A DNA stretch of 64,000 bases, from assembly GCA_963921825.1 (NCBI GenBank), contig OY997588.1, positions 58,226,803 to 58,290,802 on the forward strand, given 5' to 3'. Positions 20,513 to 32,790 of this stretch are shown one piece after another. Each line of letters starts with the position of its first letter. The first letter of the stretch is position 1. The notes below the pieces were generated by a model. It made no database searches, was not told where the DNA came from, and saw nothing but the letters and a program-made list of their open reading frames with translations. A program made the translations under genes and the position numbers. The DNA is from Erodium maritimum. Lineage: Eukaryota > Streptophyta > Magnoliopsida > Geraniales > Geraniaceae.

Positions 20513-23261
20513 TGTCACGCCCCGAATTCGGTAAAACCGAGCCCGGAACGCGAACGGTGAAACAATAAAACAATTTTCAAACATTTTAATAAAACCGCTT
20601 AAAATCACCACTTAAGTTAATCAAAATAATATTTTTACAACTGAAAATAGGTCCAAAACAAGCGGACAAAAACCAAAGCGTACGTCGCTAAACTCCCAAA
20701 AATCCGGACTCCCGATCCCAGCTCTTCAAGCTTCGAGAGCTCCCTAGTCCGCCTCGCGACTAGTACCTGTAGCAAAAGCAGCTAGGGGTGAGCGTTCGCT
20801 CACCACCACGGATACCAGACTGACTACGGCATACTAGCAGAAATGCCGGGAACACCGACCACAGACAAAACACCGGGCACTACTATCCCCAAACTCAAAT
20901 AACCCGACTGTCACACGAAGACTATTACTTTCCCCAACCATCTTAACACCCGTACCCATGGTGTAGACCCGACACAGTAAACACGACCTCGAAGAACACA
21001 TCACAAAAGTGATCAAAGTCACGCAAATCACAACCACAAGCCTCAGCACTTTACCGATCACGTGCCGGAAGGTGCGACACACTTGATTGGGACCACAGCC
21101 CTCTGCTGTTTACCGACAGCGCACCGGAGGGTACGACATACCCCTCGGGCATAAATCCAGCCTCAACACTTTACTAATCACGCGTCGGATGGTGCGGCAC
21201 ACATGACGGGGACCACAGCCCTCTGCTCTTTACCGACCACGCATTGGAGGGTACGACACACCCCTCGGGCACAGCTCTAACCTCAGCACTTTACCGATCA
21301 CGCGCCGGAAGGTACGACGCACGTGACGGGAACCACAGCCCTCAGCACTTTACCGACCGCGCACCAGAGGGTACGACACACCCATCGGGCATAGGTCAAC
21401 ATGTATCACTAGAACAATCACAGTCACAACCAAATAGCACACAATACCCCGCAAAAGAAAGGAAAAAGAATATAACAACACGACTAACTACCACTCGGCA
21501 CGTCAGTCAACCAAATACGGGTTCAACTCCCCACAGGCACTCATGGCCACCAACAAACACAAACAATTCAATCAACCTACGGGCACAACCGAAAGCCACA
21601 AGCACTTCTAATGATCGATACTTTCACTTATCCTATGACACCACTAAGTGTCGCATGCATTTCTATTGTTCGATACGTTCACTTATCCTACGACACCTCT
21701 AGGTGTCACATGTATTTCTAATGTTCGTTACGTTCACTGATCCTACGACACCTAAGTGCCGCATGCATTTCTACTATTAACTTTCCCTGGTCAAGGCCGA
21801 GATCCGGCTACTTTTCCCTACTTCGTAACGCTTTCCCAAAAGTCCACGCCCAAGCTCTGGCGCGCTCGCGATCACTCGCCTAGCCTCCCTTTTCCGCAGT
21901 CGGCGGCACGATCTAACATGAACACAAATTAAAGCACTTTTTAAGTTCGCAGGCAAAGCTGAATTTTAAAGAATTTGACGCCCAAAAGCAACCCCGGTAA
22001 TCCCGATCACTCCTAAACTTCCCAATTACTCGACATTGTCAACAATGGGCCCGGAAAGGCCCGATTCGCCCAGCTCGACGAATATGCCCGGGATCGGAAA
22101 ACCCCCTTCCGGGGCTCCGAAAATTCCCGTTTTTGGTTTCTACGATCCTAAAACAATTCAAGGGTTCCAATGCAATTAACGGAAACAATTTCTGACTTCC
22201 GAGCAATTTAATTCGCGTTTAAAGTTTTTAAACCCGAGATTTCCAACTTTCACAATTTAATTCCATAATTCGTTCCGGATGTGAATTATCGACTTGGGGA
22301 TCGTCCAAAACCACCCGCACACGAAAAACCCGAGACCCGACACGTGGGCCCCACCCGGCCACCATCACCCGTGGGTGGGTGGACCGGCTCACCACAGTGG
22401 TGGCCGGTCCCAGCTCTGGCCAGCCACAACCCACGGTGGCCGGAGCTCCCCCGAGCCTCCGGTCACCGGAATCCGAACATTTTCACTCCAAAACGTTCCC
22501 AACGAACCCTACACCTCAACTCATCCATATTTAACTCGTTTAAACACAAACCCTAACTTTCAAACGTATCAAAACGAGAAACAAATATGTTCTCACCTTA
22601 GGGAATGATGATGGGAGCTCGATTCTACAACCGTTGAGACGATCAGTCGGTCGGATTGTTGGGAAATCGAAAAACCCTAACCATTTTCTTTTCTTCTTTT
22701 CCTTTTCTCCTTCTCCTTCTTCTATCTTCTTTCTCTCTCATTTTCTCTCTTTTATTGATTTGGCCGAACACCCCCTTACTCTCTTCCTTTTGTTTTGTTC
22801 AAAATTACCAACTACCACCACTTGTGTGACATGTGGCAAGTGGGTCCCACCGTTTAAAAAATATCTTTGTAGATATTTTCTGTCAGATTCGCGAAATTCG
22901 GCCGTCTCGGGCCCCTGAACGGGCCCATTTTCCAACAAATTACGAAATTTCACGTGCTACAAGGAAACGGCCCAACTAAGACCGCTGTAATGACGGCTAA
23001 GCTTTTTGGATCCAAAACGGGCCTCGAACGGACCAAAACGTCGCTCGGTTGACTTTTCCGACAAAAAGTCAACCTTTCCCAAATTGGTCAAAAAGTTGCC
23101 CTGAGTCCCCCAGAACTCTCTTTGGTCGATATCGGGGTCAACTTAAGTCCGATATGACCCTCGGGGTCAAATTTAGATTCATTTAGGTGTCTGTCCCAAA
23201 ATTTTAAATTTTTCTGTTTTTCCGCCGATTTGACTAGCGTTGACCGGGAGCGGTTCTTACA
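20513..23261 (-). repeat. Long terminal repeat of Tekay-like gypsy element (5' LTR, right)
   Basis: Starts TGTCACGCCCCG and ends GGTTCTTACA, 2749 bp, matching 12256-15004. On the element strand it is the upstream LTR that would hold the promoter. It carries the same three 120-bp repeats. The first bases outside are TGTCT (23262-23266); the matching target duplication cannot be checked because the far end of the array is truncated. Confidence 0.92.
21041..21400. repeat. Three 120-bp tandem repeats inside the right LTR
   Basis: Same organisation and length as 12785-13144, with point differences only. Confidence 0.9.
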
Positions 23262-24393
23262 TGTCTACACATAACTCTGAGACAAATGAACCGACGCATG
23301 CGGTTTTTTGAAAATCCATAAAAGTCAACTTAAACGAAAAAGAATCTACAACGAAACCGATGACGGTTGCTCAAGGTAGTGCCTAGCTGCTGCATACTCT
23401 GTAGAATGCGACCGAACCTACTGTCATCAGTTTCAAAGGGAGGTAGAGTTCTTCCTAGGGACCCCTCTCAGGGCAAGTCCCTAGAGCATTGGATTCCTGT
23501 TATTCCTCTATGTGGGGTTGTTTCCTTGTTCGGTCCTGATCATCTCGGGGCTCCCTAGCGGAACCTTGTTTCATTCCCCCACCTCCTGATTCACGACTAC
23601 ACTCAGCTCCTGCTCCAGCTCCAAGTCCAGTTCTATCTTTCTGCCTAGGCAGGTGTGGGGGATCGGCTCTACTGCCCCCGGATGGTTGGCCGATCACCAA
23701 GTTCTTCCAACCCGGATCAACCAACCTGGTCCTGTAGTCACTCCAAGAGCTCTCACCATGAGGTGCAGTAGCCGATGATACTATCAGCCCCTTGTTGCGA
23801 GACAAGGAACATGGGATGGTCGGCGAGATATCTGATCATCCCAATCTGTTGCATACGTCTTAGGCTGACGGTCCATTTGATACTCTAAGACGGAAGAGTC
23901 GAAACTGAGAGTACCTACTGTATCCCGATCACATTCAGCCATTTAAATTCGAGTTTAAAAGTAAATTCATTTAATAAATTAATAGTTTGATTCGAGTAAT
24001 TCATTTTGACAATCACATGCCAAATATCAAATTCTAAGATATGACTTATGCGTCTTCTTGCCTCTTCGGACCATGTCAACTTGTTTTTTTTAATGTGACT
24101 CACTGACCCACAAACGGAGAAATTGAACTAGAAAAATGTCTTGTCAATTGTCATGCACTCACTCACACCTATACATAGAAGGGTGGTAATGATTTTATTT
24201 TTATATTTAGAATGACAAGAGAGTACTGCAGTCATATATTATCTTCTCCCTCCCACTGGGCAAAATTAAGAAAAGGGATGTGTAAGTTGGTTTATACAAA
24301 CACTGCAGCAAAAACTGATTGAAAACCACTCCTTAGAAAATTGAGAATCCAATACACACCATTTATTTGATAAATAAACATAAAAGATGTAAT
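23262..24393. other. Unassigned spacer with one unrecognised minus-strand frame
   Basis: A minus-strand frame at 23805-23500 (101 codons, Gly/Arg-rich second half, SWSDYRTRLVDPGWKNLVIG in the first half) is better than chance in composition but I recognise no family. It may be a leftover of a retroelement gag or leader. The rest (23830-24393) is AT-rich with no signal. Confidence 0.35.
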
Positions 24394-24398
24394 GTTAT
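24394..24398. repeat. 5-bp target-site duplication (GTTAT), left
   Basis: GTTAT before the LTR start, repeated at 29010-29014 after the other LTR. Confidence 0.92.
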
Positions 24399-24546
24399 TG
24401 TTAGTCCATATATGTTATCACTATTTACTGTATCAAATAACTGCCATTGTCTCTCTCCCCCTGTAACCTCTCATAACTACCTTGTATTCCTCTATATATG
24501 CATTTGCTTGATAATAAAAAGACATGGGAAATTACGCAACATTTCA
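24399..24546 (+). repeat. 5' LTR of Ale-like copia element
   Basis: 148 bp, TGTTAGTCC...ACATTTCA. The partner at 28862-29009 is also 148 bp and differs by about five substitutions and two one-base indels by eye, so the insertion is moderately old. Contains CTATATATGC (24492-24501), a possible TATA box. Confidence 0.93.
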
Positions 24547-24558
24547 TGGTAGCAGAGC
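24547..24558 (+). promoter_or_regulatory. Primer-binding site
   Basis: TGGTAGCAGAGC directly after the LTR: the usual tRNA-Met-type PBS with one base changed (TGGTATCAGAGC). Confidence 0.88.
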
Positions 24559-24602
24559 CAAAGTATATTATCTTCTCTTAACCTCCAAATTCCATCACCA
24601 CC

Positions 24603-27600
24603 ATGTCTGAAGAATCAGAAATCTCCACACCAGAACACCCTCCTTCTCGCTCTATCCTTCATCCCGTTTTTACTGTATCTAATATACAACACAAAGTGCG
24701 AATACTAGATGGACAAAGGGTCACCTACTCACAGTGGGTGAAACTGTTTCTCCTTCATTGCAAAGGCTACTAAGTCACTTCTCATATTGATGGCACACCT
24801 CCACCTACGTCGAACGATCCTAATTATGAAGCTTGGTGCGAAATAGACGCACATGTCCTACAATGGATATATAGTTCTGTCTCCGATGACATTTTAGGAC
24901 GCATACTGGAATCCGATTCATCCGCTCATGCCGCTTGGACTCGTCTTCAACACCATTTTCAAAACAACAAAGGCTCTCGTGCCGCTGCTCTGGAACATGA
25001 GTTTAATACTCTAACCCTTGCTGCCCAACCGTCACTCGATCATTATTGTCAACGTCTCAAGGATCTTGTCGACCAACTTCAGGACGTTGGTAGCACCATC
25101 AATGATCAACGCCTTGTACTTCAATTGGTCTGGGGACTTCCGTCTGAATTTGATATTGTTGGAGCTTATATCAACCAAACTCTCCCTACATTTGATACAG
25201 CTCGTAGCATGCTCCAATTAGAGGAACAACGACGCTCCCCTCGTCAAGAACAATCACCACCACCAGCGTTCACCACCATTGCCGCTCAAAATGCACCGAA
25301 TCGTGCCTCTCGAAACTTTCGACCTCGATCATTTATACCTCCACGCCACAACAACTGGCCCTCACAGCACTGTGGCTTCTCTCGCGGATCATATCGTGGC
25401 ACCTCCAGCCCACGACCATGGTCCTCTTTTAGAGGTCCGTCTCGACCTTCTCCAAACTATAATTATCGCCCACCTCCCTCACAACCATGGCCTACTCGTT
25501 GGACTCCACCACCTTGTCCATTTCCCACACAACCAGGTTGGGTTTCTTCTTGGTCACCTAGTCCACCACATACTACACCAAAGATCCGCAACTCCAAACC
25601 TCCACTTATACCCACCCCACATGAACCTGTTGAAGCTCTCATCACAGGCAACACAGAAGAGCAATTCTCTCAACTTAACCACACTCACCCCGCATCAGCT
25701 CCTTCTCCAATTAATGATCCTGAGTGGTACATGGATTCAACCGCTACCTCCCATCTCACATCAAGTTCAGGTAACCTTGTCTCGCCTTTTAATAAGAGCA
25801 CAATAAACTCAATTTATGTAGGTAACGGCACTACAATCCCAGTTCATGGATCTGGCTCCACCACAATCCCTATTCCTCACACTCAGTTATCCTTACCAAA
25901 TGTTTTGTATACCCCACACATTATCAATAACCTCATTTCAGTGCGTAAATTTACTAGAGATAACAATGTTTCTATCGAATTTGATGCTTTTGGCTTTTCT
26001 ATTAAGGATCAGCGCACTGGGAAGATCATCTTGAGGAGCGATAGTACGGGCGACTTATATCTCATCCATCCACCACCCATATCAAACTCTCCTAGTGCTC
26101 TCTTTGTTTCCGCCTCTCCAGTAAATTGGCATAATCGCCTGGGACATCCAGGCCTACATGTCTTGCATCACCTTCAATGTAATTCTTCTATTTCAAGTAC
26201 TGATAAGTTAAACTCTGGTCTTTGTAATTCTTGTCAAATAAGCAAACATAAACGACTTCCTTTTAGTACTTCATTGTTTGTGTCCCTCTCTCCTTTTGAC
26301 ATAGTACACGGTGATCTGTGGACCTCCCCTATATCTAGCACAAATGGATTCAAATACTATATGGTCCTTGTTGATGATTTCTCCAACTATGTTTGGGTGT
26401 TTCCACTTAAATTCAAGTCTGAAGCCTACGCTAAATTTCTCCAATTCCATACATACATCCACACACAGTTTGGGTTGGTCATTAAAAATTTCCAATGCGA
26501 TTTGGGTAAGGAATTCGATAACTCATCCTTCCATCAACTTTGTAAAACACACGGATTAACATTTCGATTTTCATGTCCTAAAACTTTGCCCCAAAATGGT
26601 AAGGCTGAAAGAATGTTACGACGCCTTAATGAAATCACCCTCACTCTTTTACACCACGCTTCTCTCCCGTCACATTTTTGGGTTGAAGCCTTACTCACAG
26701 CAAACTACCTCCACAACATCCTCCCGTCAAAATTGTACCGATATCGCACCCCTGTTTCTATTCTTTTTCTTAAGAATCCTACCTATACTCATCTCCGTAC
26801 ATTTGGATGTTTGTGTTTTCCCAACCTTTCAGCCAACCGACGCCATAAGCTCGATCCTCGCTCATCACGGTGTGTCTTCCTAGGCTACCCCGACACATTT
26901 CGTGGGTATAAATGCATGGACCTCTCCTCAGGTAAAATTTACATCTCTAGACATGTTACATTTGATGAACTTTGCTTTCCTTATGCTGTATTGTCCAAAC
27001 CAACTTCAACTACTTACTTTTTCCTTCAACCTGATACGCCACCATTACCCTTATATCTATTTGATGAATTTCACTCATCGTCTTCTACTGACACTATATC
27101 TCTTTCCCAACCTTCTCATCCCACTTCACTTAAGTCACATACACAATCCACACCAACCAATACAAGGTCCTCATCCCAACCTGTTGAACACATCACCACT
27201 TCTCTACCACCACCACCAAACTCTACACAATTACCTTCACCTCTCCCTCCTCGTCACCACATGGTCACCCGTTCTCGCCATGGTCTCCTGCGGCCTACTT
27301 CCCGTTTAAATCTCCATACCACACATATTTCTCCTATACCAAAATCACATGTTTTAGCCTTACGAGATCCACATTGGGCCGATGCCATGCATGAGGAACA
27401 TAGTGCTCTTATTAATAATGGCACCTGGGACTTGGTTCCTCGACCATCCAATGCTCCTATTATTCGTTGTATGTGGTTATTCAGGCACAAGTTTCATGTT
27501 GACGGTACTCTCCACCGCTATAAAGCCCGTCTTGTGGTTAATGGCAAAACTCAACAAGTAGGGGTTGATTGCGATGAAACCTTCAGCCCCGTGGTAAAAC

Positions 27601-28866
27601 CAACAACGATCCGTACGGTCCTCTCCTTGGCTGTCTCCCGTTCATGGCCTATACATCAATTGGACATGAAACACGCGTTTCTTAATGGTGATCTTCAAGA
27701 AACGGTATTTATGTACCAACCTCCTGGCTTTATTGACTCGGCTCAACCATCACATGTTTGTCGCCTCCGCAAATCCCTTTATGGACTCAAACAAGCCCCA
27801 AGAGCTTGGTACCAGCGTTTCGCATCTTTTATAGTCACTCAAGGTTTTCGCAGCAGCATATGTGATTCATCCCTGTTCATTCTCCACAAGAACTCTGGCA
27901 CTGCTTATTTGTTACTTTACGTTGATGATATAGCACTCACAGCATCATCTTCGCAACTTCTTACAAGTATCATCTCATCCCTCTCTAAAGAGTTTGTTAT
28001 GACAGATTTGGGTTCTCTTGGATATTTTTTAGGCATCACAGTTCAACGTGATTCACATGGCATCTTTCTCTCCCAACAACAGTATGCCTATGATATCTTG
28101 GCTCGTGCTAATATGACTCATTGCAATCCCAGTGTTACTCCCGTGGATTATAGTTCCAAGCTCAGTGCATCATCTGGTCAACCTATTGCCGATCCTATTA
28201 TATACAGGCAACTTGTTGGTGCTTTGCAATACTTATGTATTACTCGTCCCGATATTTTCTATGCCGTTCAACAAGTCTGTCTATTTATGCATGATCCGAA
28301 GGAGGCTCATATGGCTTTTCTCAAACGTGTACTCCGGTATGTCAAAGGCACCTCATCTCTTGGGCTCCACCTCACTCCGGCCACTTCTCTCTCTCTCACG
28401 GCATACTCCGATGCTGACTGGGCCGGCTGCCCGGACTCTCGCCGCTCGACCTCTGGCTTTTGTGTCTACCATGGTCCTCCAAGAGACAACCCACGGTTTC
28501 TCGTTCTAGTGCCGAAGCCGAATATCGGGTTGTGGCGAATGCGGTGGCCGAACTGACTTGGCTTCGGAACCTATTGTTTGAGCTACATGCTCTGGTTTCT
28601 AAAGCTTCTATGGTATTTTGTGATAACATATCCGCAGTTTATTTATCCTCATACCCCGTCCAACACCATCGTACTAAACATGTAGAGCTCGATGTGCATT
28701 TTGTCCGGGAGAAAGTCCCCATTGGCGAGGTCCGAGTTCTGCACATTCCTGCTGCATATCAATATGCTGATATATTCACGAAAGGCTTGCCCCGCTTCTT
28801 GTTTCTTCGTTTTCGATCCAGCCTCTGCGTCCGTTGTCCTCCCGCTTTGGCTGCGGGGGAGTCTTA
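24603..28866 (+). pseudogene. Ty1/copia gag-pol polyprotein, nearly intact
   Basis: The likely start is ATG 24603. The frame meets a TAA at 24771-24773 (codon 57), then stays open to 28556. Gag (UBN2-like, LQWIYSSVSDDILGRILES) covers about 24700-25250. No CCHC knuckle is visible; instead there is a Pro-rich stretch. Protease: YMDSTATSHLT near 25728, with Thr where the active-site Gly of DSGA belongs. GAG-pre-integrase HNRLGHPGLHVLHH and CNSCQISKHK. Integrase with GDLW, CDLGKEF (normally D.GGEF) and KAERM. RT with LDMKHAFLNGDLQE and YVDDIAL. RNase H begins SDADWAGCPDSRRSTSGF. A frameshift near 28470-28500 moves the RNase H end (SRSSAEAEYR...DVHFVREKV) into another frame, which ends at TAG 28864-28866. 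The short LTR and missing knuckle suggest the Ale/Retrofit lineage. Confidence 0.9.
28850..28861 (+). promoter_or_regulatory. Polypurine tract of the copia element
   Basis: GCTGCGGGGGAG just before the 3' LTR. Confidence 0.75.
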
Positions 28867-29009
28867 GTCCATATATGTTATCACTATTTACTGTATCAAA
28901 TAACTGCCATTGTCTCTCTCCCCTCTGTAACCTCTCATAACTACCTTGTATTCCTCTATATATGCATTTTCTTGATAATAGAAAGACACGGGAAATTAGC
29001 AGCATTTCA
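28862..29009 (+). repeat. 3' LTR of Ale-like copia element
   Basis: 148 bp, TCTTAGTCC...AGCATTTCA. The first dinucleotide is TC rather than TG, a mutation that would harm integrase recognition. Followed by GTTAT at 29010-29014. Confidence 0.92.
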
Positions 29010-29014
29010 GTTAT
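29010..29014. repeat. 5-bp target-site duplication (GTTAT), right
   Basis: Identical to 24394-24398. Confidence 0.92.
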
Positions 29015-29998
29015 TTTGTAGGCGAGGTCCGAAAAATAGTTCTGCCAAAAAAATGATAGAAACCCATGATTTCAAGGATATATATAGGGAGGGTCTCTGG
29101 CTCAAGCCTCATTTTCCGTAGAAATTATCGACTTTAAGTTCGGTCGCTCTCTTCATAACGAAAATAATCATTCTAAAGGATCAAGCAGTGTTTAGGCACT
29201 ACTTTGAACGATTCTCATCAATTTATGCACTTCAGTTTCATTCATCTTTCATGTTATTTTAACGTTGTTCCTTTCGTAAGGTTAATAGTCATTATGTTTT
29301 AGAATTTTTTGGGCAAAGACCTCTTGAGGCTTTGGTCGTTATAATGACTATTCTATTCTAGTTTTAATCAAATTTGCACCTTTCGTTAAAATAAACTCGT
29401 ACATTTGACTAAATGACAGCGGTTTTTGATAAAATCATAACAATACTTTTTTTTTTGATAAATTCACTAATTTGCTTACTCACGTTCCGTTTCAACTCCT
29501 ATTAGCTTCGTTTTTGCGTTAATATTTTAATTTTTCCAATGGATATCTATCGATACCAGTGTTAAATATAATTTGAATCACGAAAAAAAATCGACAATCA
29601 ACATTTCATATCAAGATGACAAAACTAGTGTTCAATATTGATAAAACACATGTAAATTGAAAGTGATAAAAACGAGTATTTAGAGTGATAAAAATGCAAA
29701 ATAAATATTAGATTAGAACTGCAGAACCCTAGCCTGCTCTCTATGTCACCATAATGGCCTCCACACCAAACTTCTCTAGCAATGTTTTGCTACCCCAGGC
29801 CCCCACCACTCTGGTGCATCTGCCATGCTCTCCCTCTCCATTTCCCACCCCCCACCCCCTCTGTGCTCCGCCACGGACTTCGTAAGGTCGACACGCGCGA
29901 GGAGGAGGATAAAACGGGCATTTTCTCTTGTCTCTTCCTCATCCATCCTCCGTTCATCTATGGCCTCCATCGTTTCAATAGTCCCCTTTGACCTTCTT
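29015..29998. other. Spacer with a possible gene-fragment at its right end
   Basis: 29015-29700 is AT-rich and shows nothing. At 29756 an ATG opens a Ser/Pro/Thr-rich frame of about 43 codons (MASTPNFSSNVLLPQ...) that looks like a plastid transit peptide; an overlapping frame continues with Arg/Ser-rich sequence to about 30015. No downstream exon follows because a copia-like LTR starts at about 29999. It could be a first-exon remnant or chance. Confidence 0.3.
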
Positions 29999-32370
29999 CC
30001 TGTTGGTTTTATGCCCTAGGCCAATCTTTATGTTGGACGACATTATCATTTATTAATACATTGACACTACTATTGTCATTTGTGAAATGTTTTTTTTAGA
30101 AGCAATGAATTTATTGATCTTTAAATTTTGAGATACATTACAAAGATGGGGAAATACCACCTGAAAGAGGTACATCCCGAGACTTAAACGCTTTTTCGTA
30201 AAAAAAGAAACAGAACAAATCGACCTAAAAAAACACTGAAACATAACAAACACCTCTAGAAAAGATACATGAGAAAATTCAATCAGTCACTACAAATCTC
30301 TCTTCTACGTTGTGTTGTTAGAAATTCTTGGTCACTATGAGATTTAGTTCAAGTTTGTATGGTATAAGTGCAAGACTGTGAATGTTTTTTTTCTTTATGT
30401 TCCCTTTGGCTTTCTTAGCAATCGCAGACCATAGAGCAGGAAATGCTTGATCAAAATTAACCACCACTTCCACTGCATCCTCTATCGTAATAGGAACAAT
30501 AATATTAAGACTCAAACCTGTAAGAGGAACGACAGTACCCAAAAAAACATGATCAAAAACATGTCGTATCTTGACTCGAACCGACATCATCAACCAAGGC
30601 TTGATAAGTTGGGCCCAAACGAGGTGGCCCAATACCAATCTGAGCCACCTCATTTGACCCATAAGGAATATCACCCTAATCTGTGAACGACTCAGTTATG
30701 ATTGAAATAACTTGGCCCGTATCTGACAGAGGCTGACCCATATGGCCCGTATCCGCCTCTGAACCTGCAATAGCAATCACGACCTGAAGAGATGGGCTTA
30801 AAGATGACCCAATCTGCTCAAATCGGGTCATCCCATCTGCCATTCCTAAAACTAGTACTCCCATTGTTCCATCCATAGCCGCTAGTATCGTAGACGGTAT
30901 CAATCAATCCGTGATCGCATGCCCCAAATTAGGTTCGATCAACTCATTTGTAGGCGTGATTTAATGTGGACAATCTGAGACCGATACATGGTCTATGGGA
31001 TTTGAATTTGAAACTAAATCCTTGCCCATAGATCTCGTCGAAGATCCCTAAACGTAAGGATATTGCTAGAGAAGGGTGTCGTAGAAGCCTCAAAAACCAG
31101 ACCCTCTTGGCCGTTCTCCGCTGACCGAGCTACTCATGTCGTGTCAATATTCACTAACAGAGCTACCGAAACCTTACCATCCTTCGTACTTGACGATGAA
31201 GCTAACAAGGTGGAGTTCATACTGGACCCAACGTCCACCGATCTCCTCGTCGGAGTGAATTAGACTTTCCAGTCCACTTCGGATATGGCGGGCGAGCTTT
31301 AGCTAAAACTAAGCTATGCCTATTTAGTTTAATACCATTTAGGCGTCCTAAACAGTATCTTCCGGCGTTTGAAACACGAAAAAATCGGAAAAAAAATTCA
31401 CCTTTGTTCGAGAGTTTCGTACATGTATAGAAACAATTGTACCAAATACACCGAACAGGTTACACATCCACTCCTCTGATGTTCCAAAGAGTAGATTGCA
31501 AATGAACAGACATTTGTAGTTCCCCGTGACGGGAACAATTGGTCAACATGAACGAGGTTGACGATGTGTCCTCTTCGTTACGAAGCTCTATACTTTCGAA
31601 GCTTCTACCCCTATTCCATTTCTCCTCACCACAGGAACACAGTTAGTTGAAGGCTCAATAATCCCTACCTTCTACTTCGACTTCCCTGTGACAGACTTGG
31701 TAAAACACGGTGTACCGGAAACTATCATTAGAGACTTCGACTTGGTCGTTCCCTTGCTACAGTCATGACGCATGGGTCCTTCCTAGTCTCCTTAACACTT
31801 ACAACTATTCTACGATCTCCATACAAGGAAACTATCTTGGAGCAGAAGGAGGAGAAAGAGAGTAACATTGCGGTTTTGAGGAGCTAATCTTTTATTAAAC
31901 TATTAGAAGGAATAGTCCGTAGGAAGTATAAGACGAAGAGCAACCACAAAAAGTATGTGACTTGATATTTTGTGAAATTTTAATAGCGTGAATAATCGAC
32001 TCTTTCTAAGATTATCAAGTTTGTGACTTGATAGTAAAACTCTTAAAAGAAAAAGAGTATTATTCTAATGATCCTGGGTCTCATCGATATAGTAATACTA
32101 GTATGATGTTGACTGATGATCACGTTTTACTGATCATTCATATTGGATATGAAATCAAATCATATATGACATTTGGTGAAATGGTATTGGATGACCCACT
32201 GTGAGAATACTACATAGGAACTGTCATGAGCATTTCGTAGTATCGTAATATGGCTTAAGTCCTTTGACCTTATAGTCGTCATGGGTTTCTACATAGGTGG
32301 TTGTGTTTCTTGATCCAATTCAATGTTGTCTTTAATCGGGCAACAATAAAGATTGTTGTTGGATACATAA
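29999..32370 (+). mobile_element. Copia-like LTR remnant, split by a LINE
   Basis: 29999-30088 (TGTTGGTTTTATGCCCTAGG...) looks like the start of a plant copia LTR, and its sequence style resumes after the LINE at 31979-32370 (GGGTCTCATCGATATAG..., GTAATATGGCTTAAGTCC...). No coding region of its own remains, and the true 3' border is uncertain. A further LTR-like piece lies at 34094-34330, beyond another LINE. Confidence 0.45.
30089..31968 (-). mobile_element. LINE derivative with RRM-type ORF1 and no ORF2
   Basis: Bounded by TTTGTGAAAT at 30079-30088 and 31969-31978, with a poly(A) tail seen as T8 at 30089-30097. Read on the minus strand, the part near 31500-31280 encodes an RNA-recognition-like domain in broken frames (LFICNLLFGTSEEW; NLFGVFGTIVSIHV; NGIKLNRHSLVLAKARPPYP), as in ORF1 of some plant L1 elements. 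The minus-strand frame 30674-30318 would be the ORF1 tail. No RT, endonuclease or zf-RVT sequence occurs within the 1.9 kb. It disrupts the copia-like LTR. Confidence 0.6.
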
Positions 32371-32790
32371 TTGGTATATGTGAAATGGTTTTTGAGGATT
32401 CCAAAGCCATATCGATAGTTGAGGAGCCTTTGGCCATTGGTCATATCGTTGAGCCTCCTTGGAAGGCTTATTTGCTTCAACAGTCACCATGTGTGGGCCG
32501 TGTAGTTTAGAAGCCTTCGTCAGGTACTTATCATATTCATAGGCCGAGAACACGTCCTTTCATTCCTGAACGTGCTATTCAAAACGCCCCTTTTACTACG
32601 GAGATGTGGAACCACTTGGTGGCTAGGGCTTGTGAGGACCGCACAGATTTACCTGGTCGGTAGGGTTAGGTTTTTTGGTCCTTTCGTCTCTATTTTTTTA
32701 AGGGTTGTGCCATTTAGCTCCATTGTGGGAGCTCTTTTTGTACTCGTTGTCCCATCCTTTGACCCTCTAATACTTCCCTCCCCAGAAATG
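32371..32790. other. Unassigned sequence, possibly retroelement interior
   Basis: Short frames on the plus strand (RPFIPERAIQNAPFTTEMW near 32540-32600) suggest former coding sequence, but no family is recognised. Confidence 0.3.

Noticed and set aside
25125..28556. ATG 25125 as the true start of the copia polyprotein
   Set aside because: The same frame carries gag sequence upstream to ATG 24603, interrupted only by TAA at 24771. The internal Met follows that stop and lies within gag.
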